DNA from: Parascedosporium putredinis
Taxonomy: Eukaryota; Ascomycota; Sordariomycetes; Microascales; Microascaceae
Reading direction: 5' to 3'
Assembly (NCBI GenBank): GCA_949357655.1
Contig: CASHTG010000019.1
Span: 1,302,001-1,366,000, forward strand
DNA: 64,000 nucleotides
This document shows, one piece after another, positions 1 to 13,407 of the stretch (positions are counted from its first letter, which is position 1; every line of letters starts with the position of its first letter). The notes under the pieces are model-generated. The model worked only from the letters and a program-made list of their open reading frames with translations. It did no database searches and was not told the DNA's origin. A program made the translations under genes and the position numbers.

Positions 1-2344
1 TGTAGAGTAGTTAGGCAGGGTGTAATAGAGAATACAGCAGCACCACTGCTTGAGGCAATACCTCGACCCGATGACCCCTAATGAACGCTACAACTGCGGA
101 GCGGTGGACTAAAGCCTGACGGGTATCGAATACACCCGCCCGAGCAGCCGTGATGTCTCCCGGAGCGTACCTGGGTACTCGCGACCACCACGACACCACT
201 TTGGCGTGGACAGAACATGCGCTATTAGCCCCCAAAAACGAGGGAAATCGATGAAGTCACCATTAAATCTTGAAGAGCGGATGCTCTCAACCTTTTTGCA
301 TTACCAAAGCCAAAAGAAGGTGACTTTGACTATTTAGATCCCGCGCACTAATATCCCACTTGCCAAAACCTTTTACTTAAACATTACCCATGTCCCTCGG
401 TACGCATTCTATATCAACAATAAATCCAATATCAATAGACGTAAACGAACCAGCGGCACTAGGTGATATTGCTTAATGATACGACTCGGGGCCTATGAAC
501 CTAAATTCACTCGCTTTTTGGCGAGGGAGAAGGAACCGATTAGAGAGGGTTGTATGAAAAAAGGTTGGGGGCCCCCAGAGAGGAAACTCGTCCTGAGCCA
601 AGTGTCGGTGATGATGCATCCACCATGCATGGAGTACAGCGAGTAAAGGTAGGGGTATTGGTCAATTGAAGCCCGAATGCCCATCTACGGATGCAGTGGA
701 TGCAACGGATCCATTGGATCCCTTGATTGATCAAATATCAACGTGGGTACACTCTCCCACATGTACCGAGGGCAGGACGAGTGTCCATTGGCAGCAAGCC
801 ATTCCAGGTTCTGGCCATGATCACACATCCACCTTCCACGTGACGACGCCATTGACGATCGAGGTGTGAAAACTTGGGAATCGCGTGCGCCCTACATGTA
901 CGCTTCAGGGGACGCCCGCGGAGACGGAGGATGAGCGAGACCTAGGAGATGTCATGGTTTGAAAAGGCACCCAAGATGTTGGCAATTTCGGTTTGATTTC
1001 TCTTTTTGTTTCTTGATGTTCTCTAGCATTCCCTTCTGCTCCTGCCCTACCATCTACCCTCTACCCTTCCTCTTTCTTTGGCCCTCGCGCCTCGTCCCCG
1101 ACTTGGCGTAGTGACGACCTGCCAAAGAGAGGCGACATGGTGGAATTGGAACAAGGGGGCGGAGACAGGCCAAAGCAAAGTAGATAGGCAGGGAGGCAAG
1201 ATGATAAAGCAGAGGAACGAGGGAAGAAAAGAAAGAATCTCTCAAATTCTAAATAGATTTTCAATTTCCCCTTTTCCCACCTGTCCATCCTCGAGTCCGC
1301 TTTCCTAAGGGCATCCGTGGCACCCAGTCCATCCATCTTGTCGCTCTCACACACGCCCGGGAAAAAGAAAAAGTAAACCGGCGAAAATGGGAGCCGCTCA
1401 GACATGTACCCGGTGGAGGTTAGTTAAGACGAAAAAGAACAAAAAAGAAGTGAGAAGACAAGGTGAGAGATAAGATATCACGGTGGGAAGAAAAGAGAAA
1501 CAATGTGACAGTGAAGAGAAACTAAAAAGGGGAGACGGGGGAATCTGGAGGGTTCGTTGAGGGTTACACATTCGCTGAGGAAAGAGAATCCAATGCCAAC
1601 CGGAAAGCCTTGACAGAAAACAGAGGCAAGGAGACACGGAAAAAGAGAGAGAAGAGCATAGGGAGAAAAGGAACCCGGGTTTTGGTGGATGAGAGAGAAA
1701 AGTGTTGCAACTTTGTTGGCACATGGATTATGACGCTGAGAATGGGAAAACATGAAACTAAGATTGGAGGCAGCAGTGAGACACCCACCAGCCCGCCGAC
1801 AAGTGGAAACAAAAAGAGGCAAAGAGAGCAAGGACGCGAAAAGGGGAAACGGAGCGCCAATGGAGAGAGCGGCAAGAGCTTGACCTATGTCGGTAGCCTC
1901 CGGAACGAGGAGACGACCAATCCCTCCAAGTAAGTCGTCCGCGATAACCCCCAATCCCAGTGTCAAAAAGTTCAAGAGTGCCGCGCGTGCCCTTAGCTCC
2001 AGGCGGTAGAGCTACTAGAAAAGTATATGTATATATCATGTCGTCTATAGGGTCCGGAGAGGCTAAAAAGGAAAAAAGAAAAGAGGGCCTGTTGGCGGAA
2101 GAGGTGGACAAGGAAAAGGAGGAAGAGGAGGAAGAAAAAGGTGAGATAAGTTCGTGTGTTCCGAGCAAGTTAGGAACAAGTATAAGATGATTGTTTTGTC
2201 AAGAGGACAAGAGGGAAAGATGAACGAGGAGAAAAACAAAGGAAGAAGAGGATTGTCGTCGGCTGTATATGATGGGGAATAGAAGAACTTGATAACTCGA
2301 TTTCGTTGCCAAGGATAGGTGGTCGTCTTGTCCGTTGCCGCGCT
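1..2344. other. No gene recognised; region downstream of RCO1
   Basis: All open frames here are short and overlap one another on both strands, and none resembles a known family. From about 1060 to 2200 the plus strand is strikingly purine-rich, with many GA/GGAA runs, which creates low-complexity Ser/Phe/Leu-rich frames on the other strand. The interval lies beyond the 3' end of RCO1 and may include its 3' UTR, but no clear polyadenylation site was identified. No transposon or rRNA signature was seen in the first kilobase. Confidence 0.5.
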
Positions 2345-5300
2345 TTAGTCTGCCATGTCAACGTCCTGGACCGACTCCGTCTTAGAAGGCGGCGCCGTGC
2401 CGTTTCCGCTCGTCGAAAGCTTATCGCTCGCTGCCCTAGCAAGCTCCGGGTCGTCATCCGCCATCTCCACGAGCTCAATGCCGTCGCTCGTCGTTTTGAT
2501 CGTCTCCGCCGACTCGCTACCTTGCTCGCCCACCGTCGCCTCGTCTGTCGACTTTTCGACCGAGTCTGAAACCGGTGTTTGCATCGTCGTGTCCGGCTGG
2601 GGGTCACCGCCTCTTCCGAAGCCTCCGGCGTCGTCGAGGCACCATCCGAAACACCGTCAAGGTCGGCCATCATCTCCTGGTGAGCCTTGTCTGTATCCTC
2701 CTCTACATCCTCCCCGAGCGCGGACCTGATAGATTCCATCAGTCGTCGTAGGGACTGCTTGTCACTCAAGCTCATAGCACTGCCCGTGATGTGACCTTCT
2801 TGCACTTGAGCCAAGAGCTTCAGAGTCTCGTTCTCGTCGACCCGCTCTGGCTCGGCCCGTGAGCCTTGACTCTCCTCAGTAGGATCTGATTTCGGCGCCG
2901 TTTCGCCGTCAGGAACCTCGATGGCTTCGCTGAGAGAGTCATTCTCTTCCTTCTTTACCACCACTGGTTCTAGGCTGCTGGCGTCAAAGAGTCTACAGAG
3001 TGCCACCGCCGCCTCAGCGTCGTCGAGGCCTGGAGCCTCGCTGACCCGGCCAGTTTGCAGCTGTGATTGTCGCTGTTCTTCGCTCGAGCTCGCTTCAGCT
3101 CCGGGGATATGGCCAGCGCCAATCTTGCGGAGTCTGTGTGGAAAGTTGTTTTGTTAGTCATCCGCCACGCACGGGAACGAGAAAGAGAATGAGGAGAGGG
3201 AGGATCGTGGTGAGTAGGAGATGGAGAGGAAGAAGTAGAAGAAAGAAAAAAGGGCCCATACTGTTCGATAAAGTCGAGCTTGATGCCCCGGGCTGGTAGC
3301 CGAAGGACTCTACCATACAACCTCATGTCGTTCCAGCCCGAGGCATTTTCGTTTTCGACTTCCTCCGTGTCGTCTACTTCGATCATGCCATTGTTCTTGT
3401 ACCCCGAGAGTAAACCGGCTTGACGACCTGAGATCCGCGGACCTTGCGGAATCGCCGACCAAGAGGGACGTTGTCGGGGTTGTAGAAGTGATCCACGTGA
3501 GCTGGACAAATCCACTTCTTCGGGTTGGCCGGGTGTGCCATCGGTGTCTCGATGCAGTCGAGATGCCAGTAGAGGGGGCACGCCGAACACAGCATCATCA
3601 TCCTGCTCGTACTCGACGCGCCCTTTTGGCAGCCATGGCAGAGCGCCGCATTTCCCTCGCTATCGCGTTGCTGCCAGAGGTCGAATTCCTGATTCTTTTC
3701 CTTTCTACACACGACGCTGTTAGGGAACAGTTCAGACAATCCACCACATGGGACCGACCGCATCGGCGGCTAGGGGTATAGACTGGTTTAGCTGTGACTT
3801 GACAAAAAACTTACCTAGACTGCTTGGAAGTGCGCTCGACCTCCTCGTACTCCCCGTTTGGACCCGCCTTGATGCCGTCAAAGTATGTCTGCACCTTCTT
3901 AGGTAGATTAAAAGCGCGGGGAATCGTCTTGTCAAGGAGGGTGAGGAGACCGCCAAACGGTCCACTGTGTTCCTCGCGCCGCGCAGACCGCTTGTACGCG
4001 CAATCATTGCAGAACCAGTCATCAGGTAGGCCAGCAGAGCCGACAAGGTCCACGCACTCAAAGTGGAAAGACTTGGAGCAGTTATCACAGCAGATCAAGT
4101 CGCCGTTGTTGCCGCAAGACGAACAGTAATCGTCGTTTTCAACCTAGATTGGAAGCCGAGGCAGATATGATTAGCCTTTTCTCGCTGTTATAGCGGAGAC
4201 GATAATTTTCTCCGAGAACGATATAGTGACAAAAGCACCACGGACTAAACTACGGTGTTCAATCGAGGGCGGCGGAGTGGGACGGCGTTCGCTATTACAA
4301 TCCCAAGAGAGGGGCCAAAGAGAAAGGGTTGGTTCCCGACAGAGCCGGCAGAATGAAACAGAGCCCGAGTGGTCCGCTCCCGAGGCAAGGGAGAATAGAT
4401 GGGAAAGGGAAAAAACTGGGATCCCGTCTTTCGGCAATCCGCCCAACTTGCTCTTTTGTACCACTTGGCAACGAGTGCTGTCACCCTACGATAGGCGCCG
4501 AAACAAGCTACTCAAAAGAAACAGGCAAGCTTAACCAAAGCCAATATCCCTCAGCCTGCAGGAGCCATGTCGGCATAAGGACAAGGGGGTGGAGGGATGG
4601 GAGGGTTAAAAAGAGAATCCGAGAGGAACTAGTGACTGCACAGGACAGCCCACCAATCTTCGTAGTGCCGTCGGAAAAGAGAAAAATGAACGATATAACA
4701 CCCAAAGGCAGGGCGGGAAAAAAGAATCGAGAGAAGGCTCCGCCAGGAGCTTTCAAGAGTGGTACTCACCTGTTCACGATTGGGTTGGGCTCCGGGCACG
4801 TGGAGGATGCCCTCCCCTGTTGGGCGAGGCACGCCGGCCGTCGTGTTACCCTGCTTTTAGGCCTAAAGAAAAGAAGAAAATAGTCGTGGTTAGCAGTCTA
4901 GAACAGATCTCGATTGTGATATTGGGATAGGGCCATAAATCGAGAATGAGAGGAGGATGGGCAGGCAAGGAAGGGTACGTCCGGTAGGGTCACATCATAA
5001 CCGCACAGATGATTGATGCTTGGATGACCAGGGAACTCGGTGACGGCAGGGGGTCGGGTGAGAAAAAAGGCCTCTCGCCACACTAGCCCTCTCGCTCCTA
5101 GGCATCATCGCCAACCAACCCTTCCCGCCTCTCGCGAGCGGCACACAAAAACTTGACGAGAGATCGAATATTAAGTTGAAGCGAGAACGCAAAAGATGGG
5201 GAAAATGGGAATAAAAGATGACGAGACGGGGAAAAATGATGCGAGATGATGAGAGATGGATGGGAGCAAAACCTCATTTCCGCAGCGGCATCATCACAGG

Positions 5301-7890
5301 AGACGAAGGCAAGAAGCGAACGGAACCTATAGGTAGCGGTACATGGGGAGGGAAATGAGGACAGACAAGAATCGCAGAATAGGAAGAAAACTTGAAAAGG
5401 AATTTTTGTCAACATACGAAGTCTTAACTCGAGGGCCGGTTCGCTGTCTTTTCGAGGGGGTTGCAGCACCGGCGTGACGGCTCGAGAAGTCACCTGGGAG
5501 GACGGGCCATTACTCTTCGCTGAAGCCGCGACGGGGACGCCGTCCTCTCGAGGTCGTCGTGCGTCCTCTTGGCCGCCGACCGAGTTGACCTGGTGCCTGG
5601 AGTGCCGGTAGCGATGGGAGAAGGCCGCGCACCGCCCCTCGCCTTGCGAGAGGCGGCCCCGGCTGTCTGAGGCGGAGAAGACTTGAGAGAGTCACCGGCA
5701 CCGAGGGGCTTCGTAGAGCCCTCTCTCCTCCCTTTAGCCTTGGCACTCGCAGTGCCAGGTCGGGAGGATTGAGATTCATCGTCCGAATTGGCGTCAGCAT
5801 CCCGCATGCTCGAGCGAATGGCCGAAGCCTTCACCGGAAGGTTAGGAAAAAGTGGACGCACGACGCCAGGCATGGCGTGGGCATGGGGTTTGGTGATGCC
5901 GTCGTCGTGAGGGAAACCATGGGATGCCTCATCAAGGTGGGAGTTGGGACCCGTGGGCGACGGTGATGATGGGGAGAGCGAGAGCGTGTCGCGAGCCTTG
6001 GCTTGGGACGGCCCAGTGCTGCTGGTTGGGGAGTTGGGGGCGGGATTGGTCCTGGATTTATTAGTGGCTTTAGTGGACGCGGTTGATTTGTGCTGGGCCA
6101 CCGCAGTTTTACCGGCCGCCGTCGTAATTGGCTGCGCGGTGGTGTGGCCGCCTGACACGTCTGCCCCAGCACCAGCGGCTCCCGCGCCCTCCATCAAGTC
6201 CTCGTCATCTCGCTCGACCGAGGGGATTTCCCAGCCTGCGACTGGCCCTCTGCCTTTGTGCCACTGGCCCGGATGCTGCCGGCTCGTTTGCCGGTGTTTT
6301 TGCTGACACCGACAGCGCCACCGCTCCCACCACCACTGATCCTCAGTCCCATAGCCGAGTTTTGTAGTTGTAATTGGCGCTGGATTTTGGGCTTGCCTTG
6401 TTGGTCCTTGGCTTGTGTCTTGAGCTTGATCCTGGGAGGCTGCTGGCCCTGGGCCTCCGACTCGAGCTTCATGTCCTCGTCTACCAGCTCGGCAATCGCC
6501 TGGAGCTCTGGCGTGTCTATCGCCACGGACGAAAGGGACGAGTCACTTCCTAGCGAATCGCTGCGCGGTCGCTTCCGCGTGGGCGTCTCTGGCGTGCTAT
6601 TTTTCGAGGCGTCGGCGTCCATTACTGCCGCCGTCGTCGTCCTCCGCCGCGACCTCGAGAGTGAGGGGATTCCGGGAGATGCGATGTTTTTGCTTCTTGA
6701 GTGCGCGCACATCCTCGACCTGGTCGTACAAAATAGCTGCCGTGGTCGGGTCGAATCGAGCCAGGTCGGCGGAGTGGGCAGGGATGGGTGCCCCTGGAGA
6801 CCCCACCGCACCAGGTGAGAAAAATCGAAAGGCGACCTTGTCCTTGGCACCCACCTCCTTTCGCTCCGTGACGAGGCGGGCAAAACGATTTATCGTTTCG
6901 GTATCCGCACGCTGGAGGAAAACATCTTCAAACATGGACACGATCTGGGCGTCTGAGGAATTTTCGTCGTAGAGCGTGCGAATAGCGTACGCCGTAGGAT
7001 AGCGGCGGTATTTGAGGGCATTCTCCACAGCGCCGTCAATCACCTCATCAATGGCCTTTTTCCTCTTCGCCAGGCTTTCGTCCAATATCGTATTTTCCGC
7101 TTTCGTAGGCACCGCCGCCGTGGCATCAGGACTTTCCTCAATGGCACCGCCACCGCCGCCGCCGCTGCCGCACGATTGAGCGAAGCTCTTGTGCGGCTCC
7201 GACGCGCAATCGGCGACCGGTGCATGCTAGGTTTCCTCTTCATGTCCACCTTGGGCTCGTAATCCTCGTCGTTATTATCGTCGATATCCTTGATCCCGGA
7301 AAGCGCAAGCTCAGTCTCGGCTTGCGTCTCGGACGATATATGAGGCGGAGCCAGCGTGGATGAGGAGGAGGGCGGAGGAGGTTGTGGCGAGGATGGCGAA
7401 GGCGAGGCGGGTGGAGAAGGTGAGCGGGAGGAGAAGGGGAAGGCGAGGCGGATGTGTTTGTAGACAGAAATTGCGACCGGCGGTGGGCCTTTGCAATCCG
7501 ATCCTCGCCCTCCGCGTCTGCCGAATTTTTCCTCCCCGTAGCATTGTTGGCCGTGCCTGACGAGGGCTTCAGCACGATTTTTCGCACAGCGCCGTTATTC
7601 CCGTTCTCCTTCTTGGACCCGTTTCCTCCACCCGCCGCCTTGTCAGGCTTGGGCAGGCTCCCCAGGGGTTGCATATTCTCCAGCACGCCGAAGCGCATCA
7701 AGCCCGCCTCCTCGTAGCTAGCCTTGTGCTGAACGGTAGGCTCCATCCATCGTCGCATAAACGCCCTGGATGCCTCGTTTGCCGAGTTCTTGTTCGCCTC
7801 CAGCGGTCCTCCGCCTCCAGTTCCCCCTTGCGCTCCCTGCGCCGGGCTCGAATAGCGCGAGCGCGACGATCTCGTGTTTGACGAGATCAT
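2345..7890 (-). CDS. RCO1: Rco1-like twin PHD-finger protein, Rpd3S histone deacetylase subunit
   Basis: RCO1 family proteins target the Rpd3S deacetylase to transcribed chromatin and suppress cryptic initiation. The chosen ATG (7890) begins MISSNTRSSRSRYSSPA and is followed by the family's N-terminal FMRRWMEP / EEAGLMRFGVLENM block. A helical segment (LAKRKKAIDEVIDGAVENAL, YPTAYAIRTLYDE) follows. PHD finger 1 (CSSCGNNGDLICCDNCSKSFHF, ending in CNDC) is at about 3960-4130. PHD finger 2 (CHGCQKG...MLCSACPLYWHLDC...CPAHV) is at about 3500-3660. The C-terminus is acidic and ends DVDMAD. Introns I can place are 3134-3261, 3705-3814 and 4144-4769. A further long intron lies between about 4860 and 5420, with uncertain ends. 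One-base frame breaks occur near 2610, 3405, 5505, 6230 and 7250, all in G/C-rich runs. Estimated length is about 1,370 residues. Identity is firm; the exact exon 1/2 junction is not. Confidence 0.9.
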
Positions 7891-10800
7891 GACGACCGTC
7901 CGTAGGCAAAAGCTGGTCCGAAGGACCACGCACCTTTTGCCGCCTTCTCAACAAAAGCCTGGGCTAGCGTGGTATCGTCCGTTCGTGATTTGGAACTCGG
8001 TGGTCGCGTCGAAGGTAGATTTGAAAGACGGAAAAAGGGAAAGAAAAAAAAGAAGGAAGGAAGGATAGAATAAAAAATACAGGACAGGTAACCCAAGGTT
8101 TGATGCGGCGAGGTTACTTGGGAACCCTTCTTGTCGAAGGAAGAGAGGAAGGGGAAGGGCGACGCGCGAAAGTTTGGTGTGTATCCCGCTCTTTTTTTTT
8201 TGGACCGAGACCCTTTCACTCTTTCTCGTCTCTCCTATTTGGGGACCCTGCGCGACTGAGGTTAGCATCGTGTTTCAACCGCGTTTTTTCTGCCTTACCT
8301 TGGAAGCAACAGCTCATAATTCAAACAAGGGAAGAAAAACCATTTCCATACCTGCTCGCGCAAAATCAAACATCTGCCAAGGTCTCCTTGTCTTCGGGCG
8401 TGTTGTGTTCGAGGGGGAGAATTGCACCTCTTCCTTCCGCAGCAGGGAACAGGTCGATGATGCGAAAGGTGTGTGTGTGTGCTTGCATGTGTGGTGAAGT
8501 AGACGAAAGGCAGGGGGAGCGCCTGGAAAGCCTTCCAGTCATCTATGGCAAATTGATTGATCCAACAGTGCATTCATTGGACATATTGCCTGACCCTAGT
8601 GCCTGGTGCTCGATGCTGGGGCGCAACACACACGACGTGGCCCGGGGCTGGCGCTGGGCTGGCGCTGGGCTGCACTGTACCTTCCTGCACAGTGCTGTCG
8701 TGGGCTGCAGATTGCACAACTTGAAAAGTCTCACCAAGAAACCGCGCTGGCGTGTCGGGTTGGCCCAGAGGACGAGCCCTTTGATGCTCTGTCTCCCCTT
8801 CATCCACATATGACCTTGAGGCAGCCTCGGAAATCAATTTCAGGCGGCCATGGAGCAGCCTCTTGATTCTCCAACCTCGTCGTGGTAGTGGCTTCTCTTC
8901 CAGGCCCTAATCAACATTGATAGTATCCCGTCCACCCGACCAACTTTGGTCTTCCCGCGTACAGAATCACATTCTCGGCTGGCTCGGAGAGTGCGAGAGT
9001 TATGCAGTGTACACATGGTGCATCCTTTCCATCATCTGCGCATATTTTCACCTTTTCACTCATGTCTCTCGACCCTTCAGCTAGTCGCTTCGGCTGCGCT
9101 GTCCCAACAAATGCCAGAAAGACCTCCGGCTGCTGTCTCTTTGAATATTGCTAGCAGTGGCTCGCCCAGAACACGTCCGCTAATATGAGATGATAGCTTA
9201 AATTTTCCGTCTGGCGTGTCCTGGACCTTACCTATCTCCACCTCAGCGGAGGGGCTTTGCACCATCCTCCAGCTCCTTTCACCCATTTATTTCCCCTTCC
9301 TATCTCGCCTTGTGCCCTCCTCCCCTTCTTAGGCATCCCAAAAGTTGATGGGCCGGGTTGGTCCCACTTTCACCACTCGACAACCTTGTGGGGGCAAAAG
9401 GGGCGTCCCCGATCGCCCAGACATCTCCAGTCTCAGCAAGTGAGAGATTGCCACCGCTCGCCCGGCCATCCGAGCCAAGCGCCAAGCAGCATCCAAGATG
9501 GATCATTCTCTTGACATCCCAAAAAGGCCCCCAAAATTCGTGAAGCAAAGAAGCCATTCCACTGGTCGGTGAGTATGTGGATGGTCTTCTCCCATGACAA
9601 GCCTCCTCTCGCAGTAAAATAGACCATATCTCAACTATCTCTTCCGTGTAGAAGGACAGATGAGATGCGAAGAATGGCGCGTTGGTCGATATGATCTCGC
9701 TTAAACATACAGCAGCGCGGAAAAATAGAATCTTGCGACGGAAGCGAGGGTCCCTGAGGTTCCCTTTCAACCGGCCTCGATGGCCTATATTTCTCTTCAC
9801 AAACCCATGGCCAAGTTAAATCCCCAAGTCGGAATTTCTTCTAGTTGTTTTAGGAGGGGAAGGGGGACGGGGTTTGTTGCATGTCTACGATTCACGCAGA
9901 GACTAACCAGCCCCCTCCTTTCCTCGCGCTGAAATCCAAAAGCTGGGACCAAGACTGCAGGGGAAAAATCAAGTAAAGGGAAAAGAAGAGAAGAAAAGAA
10001 AAAGGAAGATGCCTCCCAAAAGGGCTGTGAAGTTGCTTATTTCCATCGACGAATGCATCCGAAACTCCCAGTCCCCTCCCCCGGTCCCCGTGGCGGACAC
10101 ACGACGCTATTAGAATCAAGAACAGAAGGGCTCGGGGCCGGTTCTAGCCTCCTCTGAGAAGAGAGAAGATGGGCAAAATATTTCTCGCCCACCGTTTAGC
10201 AAGCAATCTAAGACTTGGAGTTGGTCCACAAAGCCACGCATTGTACAGGTCCCATCAGGTTCCCTCTTCCTCACCTTTGTACACAAGTTGCCGCCCGCTC
10301 CTTGCACAGGCAAAGATTGACGCTTGATGAGGCTTGGCTGTGTGGGCTTGAGGAGGTGGACGGGGGCAAAACACCAAGACTACTGCCTTGCCCGAGGAGA
10401 GAAGGATAGGGAAACCTCCAGAGGCTAAAGTTCCGTAGGTTATCTTATTGATGCTACACGTGCTGCAGTCAAAAGGGTTGGGGTCGCATAATTCTCCAGA
10501 GTCCCATTATGCTATGCTATGGTTTTTTTTTCTTTCGCTTTCCTCCCATATCCTTTATTTTGGCAGATACCCATTGATAGGTTGGGATGGACCACTTACT
10601 TCAAAAGGTCAGGGCCTCCACGAGTCCACTAGACGTCGAGCCGGGCCTCACGAGATGCAACACCTCGCTGCCCTTGTTTCTTTTTCTTGATTTTGGTTGT
10701 AACGAAAGGTATCAAAACATTCCGAAACGCTGCTCTTCTCGCCCACAAGTCAACCAAGGGTTCTCAGAGAGGCGACGGTAGGTCAAGGGTTCGGTTCCAA

Positions 10801-10957
10801 ATAGGCCACGCAAGACGCGATTGCTGTGAATGGAATACCACCCCATCAACGTCTCCACCATCTGGGTTTGATCAGACAAGTAGTCAGCATCGACGGCCGC
10901 ATCCGCGTGGATAGAGACCTCCATGCACGGAAGCCTCACCCCAATCTATTAGCCAGT
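7891..10957. other. Intergenic; RCO1 upstream region, no gene recognised
   Basis: This is about 3 kb between the 5' end of RCO1 and the 3' end of the EBP1/Cdb4-like gene. Next to RCO1 (about 8020-8075) the strand is GA-rich, i.e. CT-rich in the direction of RCO1, as is typical of fungal leaders. A two-copy 12-base tandem (unit GCTGGCGCTGGG) sits at about 8646-8671, and a short GT run at about 8471-8483. Open frames of up to 237 codons exist (8100-8813, plus) but show no family resemblance and no consistent codon pattern. Confidence 0.5.
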
Positions 10958-12642
10958 CTATTCCTCATCGCTAGACTCCTCCTCAGATTCCTCCGCCTGG
11001 GCCTTCTTGGCGGGCCTCTTCTTCTTCTTGTTAGCCTTCTTCTTTCCAGTGTTCCGGGCGATGGGTTGCTCGAGAATGCTGAGGATTTCTTCGTCGGTGA
11101 TCTTCTTATCCGACTTGAACTTGCTGATGTCAAGAGCGGGTGCGGCGCCAAGCTTGGTGACACCATTCTTGGTGATGGCTGGAGGGAGAAGAAGAAAGAA
11201 AGAAAGGAGCACGTTAGCATTCGTCGTTCTCAAACTACGACGGTCACCGTTCCTTGAAATATCGACATGACTGAAACTTACCAATGGTAGTCAAGAGGCG
11301 GGCGACGGGAGAGTTGTCCTTGTCGCCAACGAGCTCGTATTGGCGGAAGATGTTGCCTCGAACGCACTCGACAACACCAGCCTTGGCATCACGCTCGTCC
11401 TCGAGCTGTCGAAGAGAGAAGGGGAAGTTTCCAAATCTCTTGACGACCTCAGAAAGAATCTTACGGGAGGTAGGACGCTTGAGGCCGTAGGTCTGGAGGG
11501 TACGGCGGTGGAGGGTAGCGCGGTGCTCGAGGGTCTTGACCTTGCCGGAACCCAAGCTGACGCCAACCTCGACACCCCAGACCTCACCGAGACCGGGGAG
11601 CCCTCTCCCTTGGTGCCCTCGGAGGGAGCGAGAACAATCTTCTTGGCGCCCTCGATCTCGTTGCGGTCAAACAGCCACGAGGTGGTGCTCTCTACGAGAT
11701 TGCACTCATAGCTCTTGACGACCTTGTCAAGGAGGCTAGTGATCTTGGACTGGGTAAGGGGCTTGGCCGCGGCGGCCTTGGCCTTCTCCTCGTCAGTGCC
11801 GCTAGCGAGGACACCGGGGGAAGCATGAGACGGAGGAGGAGCTCGTTGGCGTAGTAGGTGGCGAGGATGAGATCAGCGGGGCGGCCGGTGACCTCTTCGT
11901 CCGCCTTGCCGGCGAGAACGGTGTCGCAGACGATGGAACCGAAGCCATCGATCTGGGCTCCGAGTTGAATCTTTACGGGCTCGCCGGGCTGGATCTCGAG
12001 AGCAGCTTCATTCTCGTCCGTCTTCAGAGGGTGTAAGGGGTGACAAAAGAGGCGGGCGAAATGGTGCAGGGATGGGAGAAACCTACAGGAGGGGTCACTC
12101 CGAGTCAGCTTGGCACGGCAAGAAGTAATGGGCAGAGAGCAGTATTGATGATGGCAACGAACCCTTGGTAACCTTCTTTCCACGGTAGACTTTGGCGACC
12201 TCTTCTTCGATGAGCTCGTCACCCTTCTCGCAAATGTCAACGATCTTGGCGCCGGGGACGACGAGTTCCTTGACCTTGGCAAGGACACGCTCCGAGATCT
12301 CAGCAGCGGTCCTGTACTTGGTGAGGGTATCGGGGTTGTTGAGGGTGTAGTCTGTATAGGAAGTCGAGCAAGGTTAGCATTTGATATCTTGTTGTCGTGG
12401 CTGGCCGTCAAAGAGAAAAGGATTTGCGTAGCGCCAGGTGGGGTTACGATGCTACTTGCGCAAAGCACAAAACACGAGCTATATCTCGAGGTAAAACAAA
12501 AAAAAAAGAAGCAGGAAAAAACTCCCGAATGGCAGTTAAATCGAGCTTCTTTGATTGAAGAGATTACACATGAAAAAGAATCAAAATATTGAAGAAGGAT
12601 TTTATCCAGAGACAACCTACCGATCTCCTTTTCTTCGGTCAT
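10958..12642 (-). CDS. EBP1/PA2G4-like, curved DNA-binding protein (M24 pseudo-peptidase fold)
   Basis: This is the fungal counterpart of S. pombe Cdb4 and mammalian EBP1/PA2G4. These proteins have the methionine-aminopeptidase fold but no catalytic metal site, and bind ribosomes and nucleic acid. The ATG at 12642 opens MTEEKEI. After the first intron come YTLNNPDTLTKYRTAAEI and KELVVPGAKIVDICEKGDELI, then the FSHPCTISP / FVTPYTPL block, GEPVKIQLGAQIDGFGS and HRATLHRRTLQTYGLKRPTS. The tail is rich in Lys and Glu (KKKANKKKKRPAKKAQ, ending ESSDEE). Introns fit at 11179-11281, 12083-12162 and 12352-12620. One-base breaks occur near 11812 and 12030, both in C runs. Estimated length of about 408 residues matches the family. 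The gene is divergent from SNF5. The likely orthologue name is cdb4. Confidence 0.92.
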
Positions 12643-13109
12643 TTTGGCGGTGTTTGTGGTGTCGACGAGGGGCAGAGAGAGCTCTAGAGTGATGTCAATG
12701 AGGGGCAACGCCGTGCGTGTGTTGTTCAGGAAGTGATGGGTGTGGAGGCCAACAGCACTTGAGAGGAAATGCGAAGCTCTCGGACTCTAGAACAGTACGA
12801 AGAAAGGAAGTAGAGTCAGGCCGGTTGGAGGGGACACACCTACACTTTATTCTGTATTTCTTTTCTTCGGACTAAGAATCGAAGGGGAAAACGGAAGAAG
12901 GGGGAAGGCAAGGAAGGAAAGAGGAAGGAAGGTGGAGGGTTGTCGCAAAGTCACTTCTGGGTCCCAATACCCGAGATCGTGTGTCAACTCCGTTCCTGAC
13001 CTTCACTTGGCGAGGGAAAAGAGAGCCCTTGGGACAGCAAGACCTCAGTGAGGTACCCACTCGCTATGTACATCATCAAGTAGCAGCAAGCAAAAGACCT
13101 AAAAGACGT

Positions 13110-13138
13110 AAAAGGCCAAAAGGCCAAAAGGCCAAAAG
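13110..13138. repeat. Short tandem repeat, unit AAAAGGCC
   Basis: The eight-base unit AAAAGGCC is repeated about three and a half times, with related AAAAGACC/AAAAGACGT variants on both sides (about 13091-13165). It is a simple non-coding repeat between two divergent promoters. Confidence 0.85.
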
Positions 13139-13385
13139 ACCTGAGGAGGCAAAAAGGCTGGCCAGGCGAAGGCGGGGAAGGAGGGGAGGGGCTATCTTGA
13201 ATTTGTGCCCTGAATTGTGCGTTGATTGCTGCTGGGTCCAGATGTCGATACGTGCCGATGACTACTATTTCTAGCCCGAGGAGCTCCTCACACGAATCTT
13301 GTGAGCCCGTTGAGTTGGAAGGGAGGAGAGATCACGTATGAGACCACACCATTTCCCCGCTTAGCTACCCGTTGCCTGCCTGCGG

Positions 13386-13407
13386 GTGTGTGTGTGTGTG
13401 TGTGTGT
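13386..13407. repeat. (GT)11 microsatellite
   Basis: An uninterrupted run of eleven GT dinucleotides lies in the SNF5/Cdb4 intergenic region. Confidence 0.95.

Noticed and set aside
1..1000. Possible transposon remnant or RIP-mutated repeat at the window start
   Set aside because: No terminal repeats, transposase motifs or strong AT bias could be seen.
8100..8813. 237-codon plus-strand frame near the RCO1 start
   Set aside because: It is low-complexity and lacks codon pattern or domains; it lies antisense to the RCO1 promoter.
10780..10830. GGTTCGGTTCC resembling a tRNA T-loop
   Set aside because: The flanking bases do not pair as a T-stem and no acceptor or anticodon arms were found. No tRNA was recognised elsewhere.
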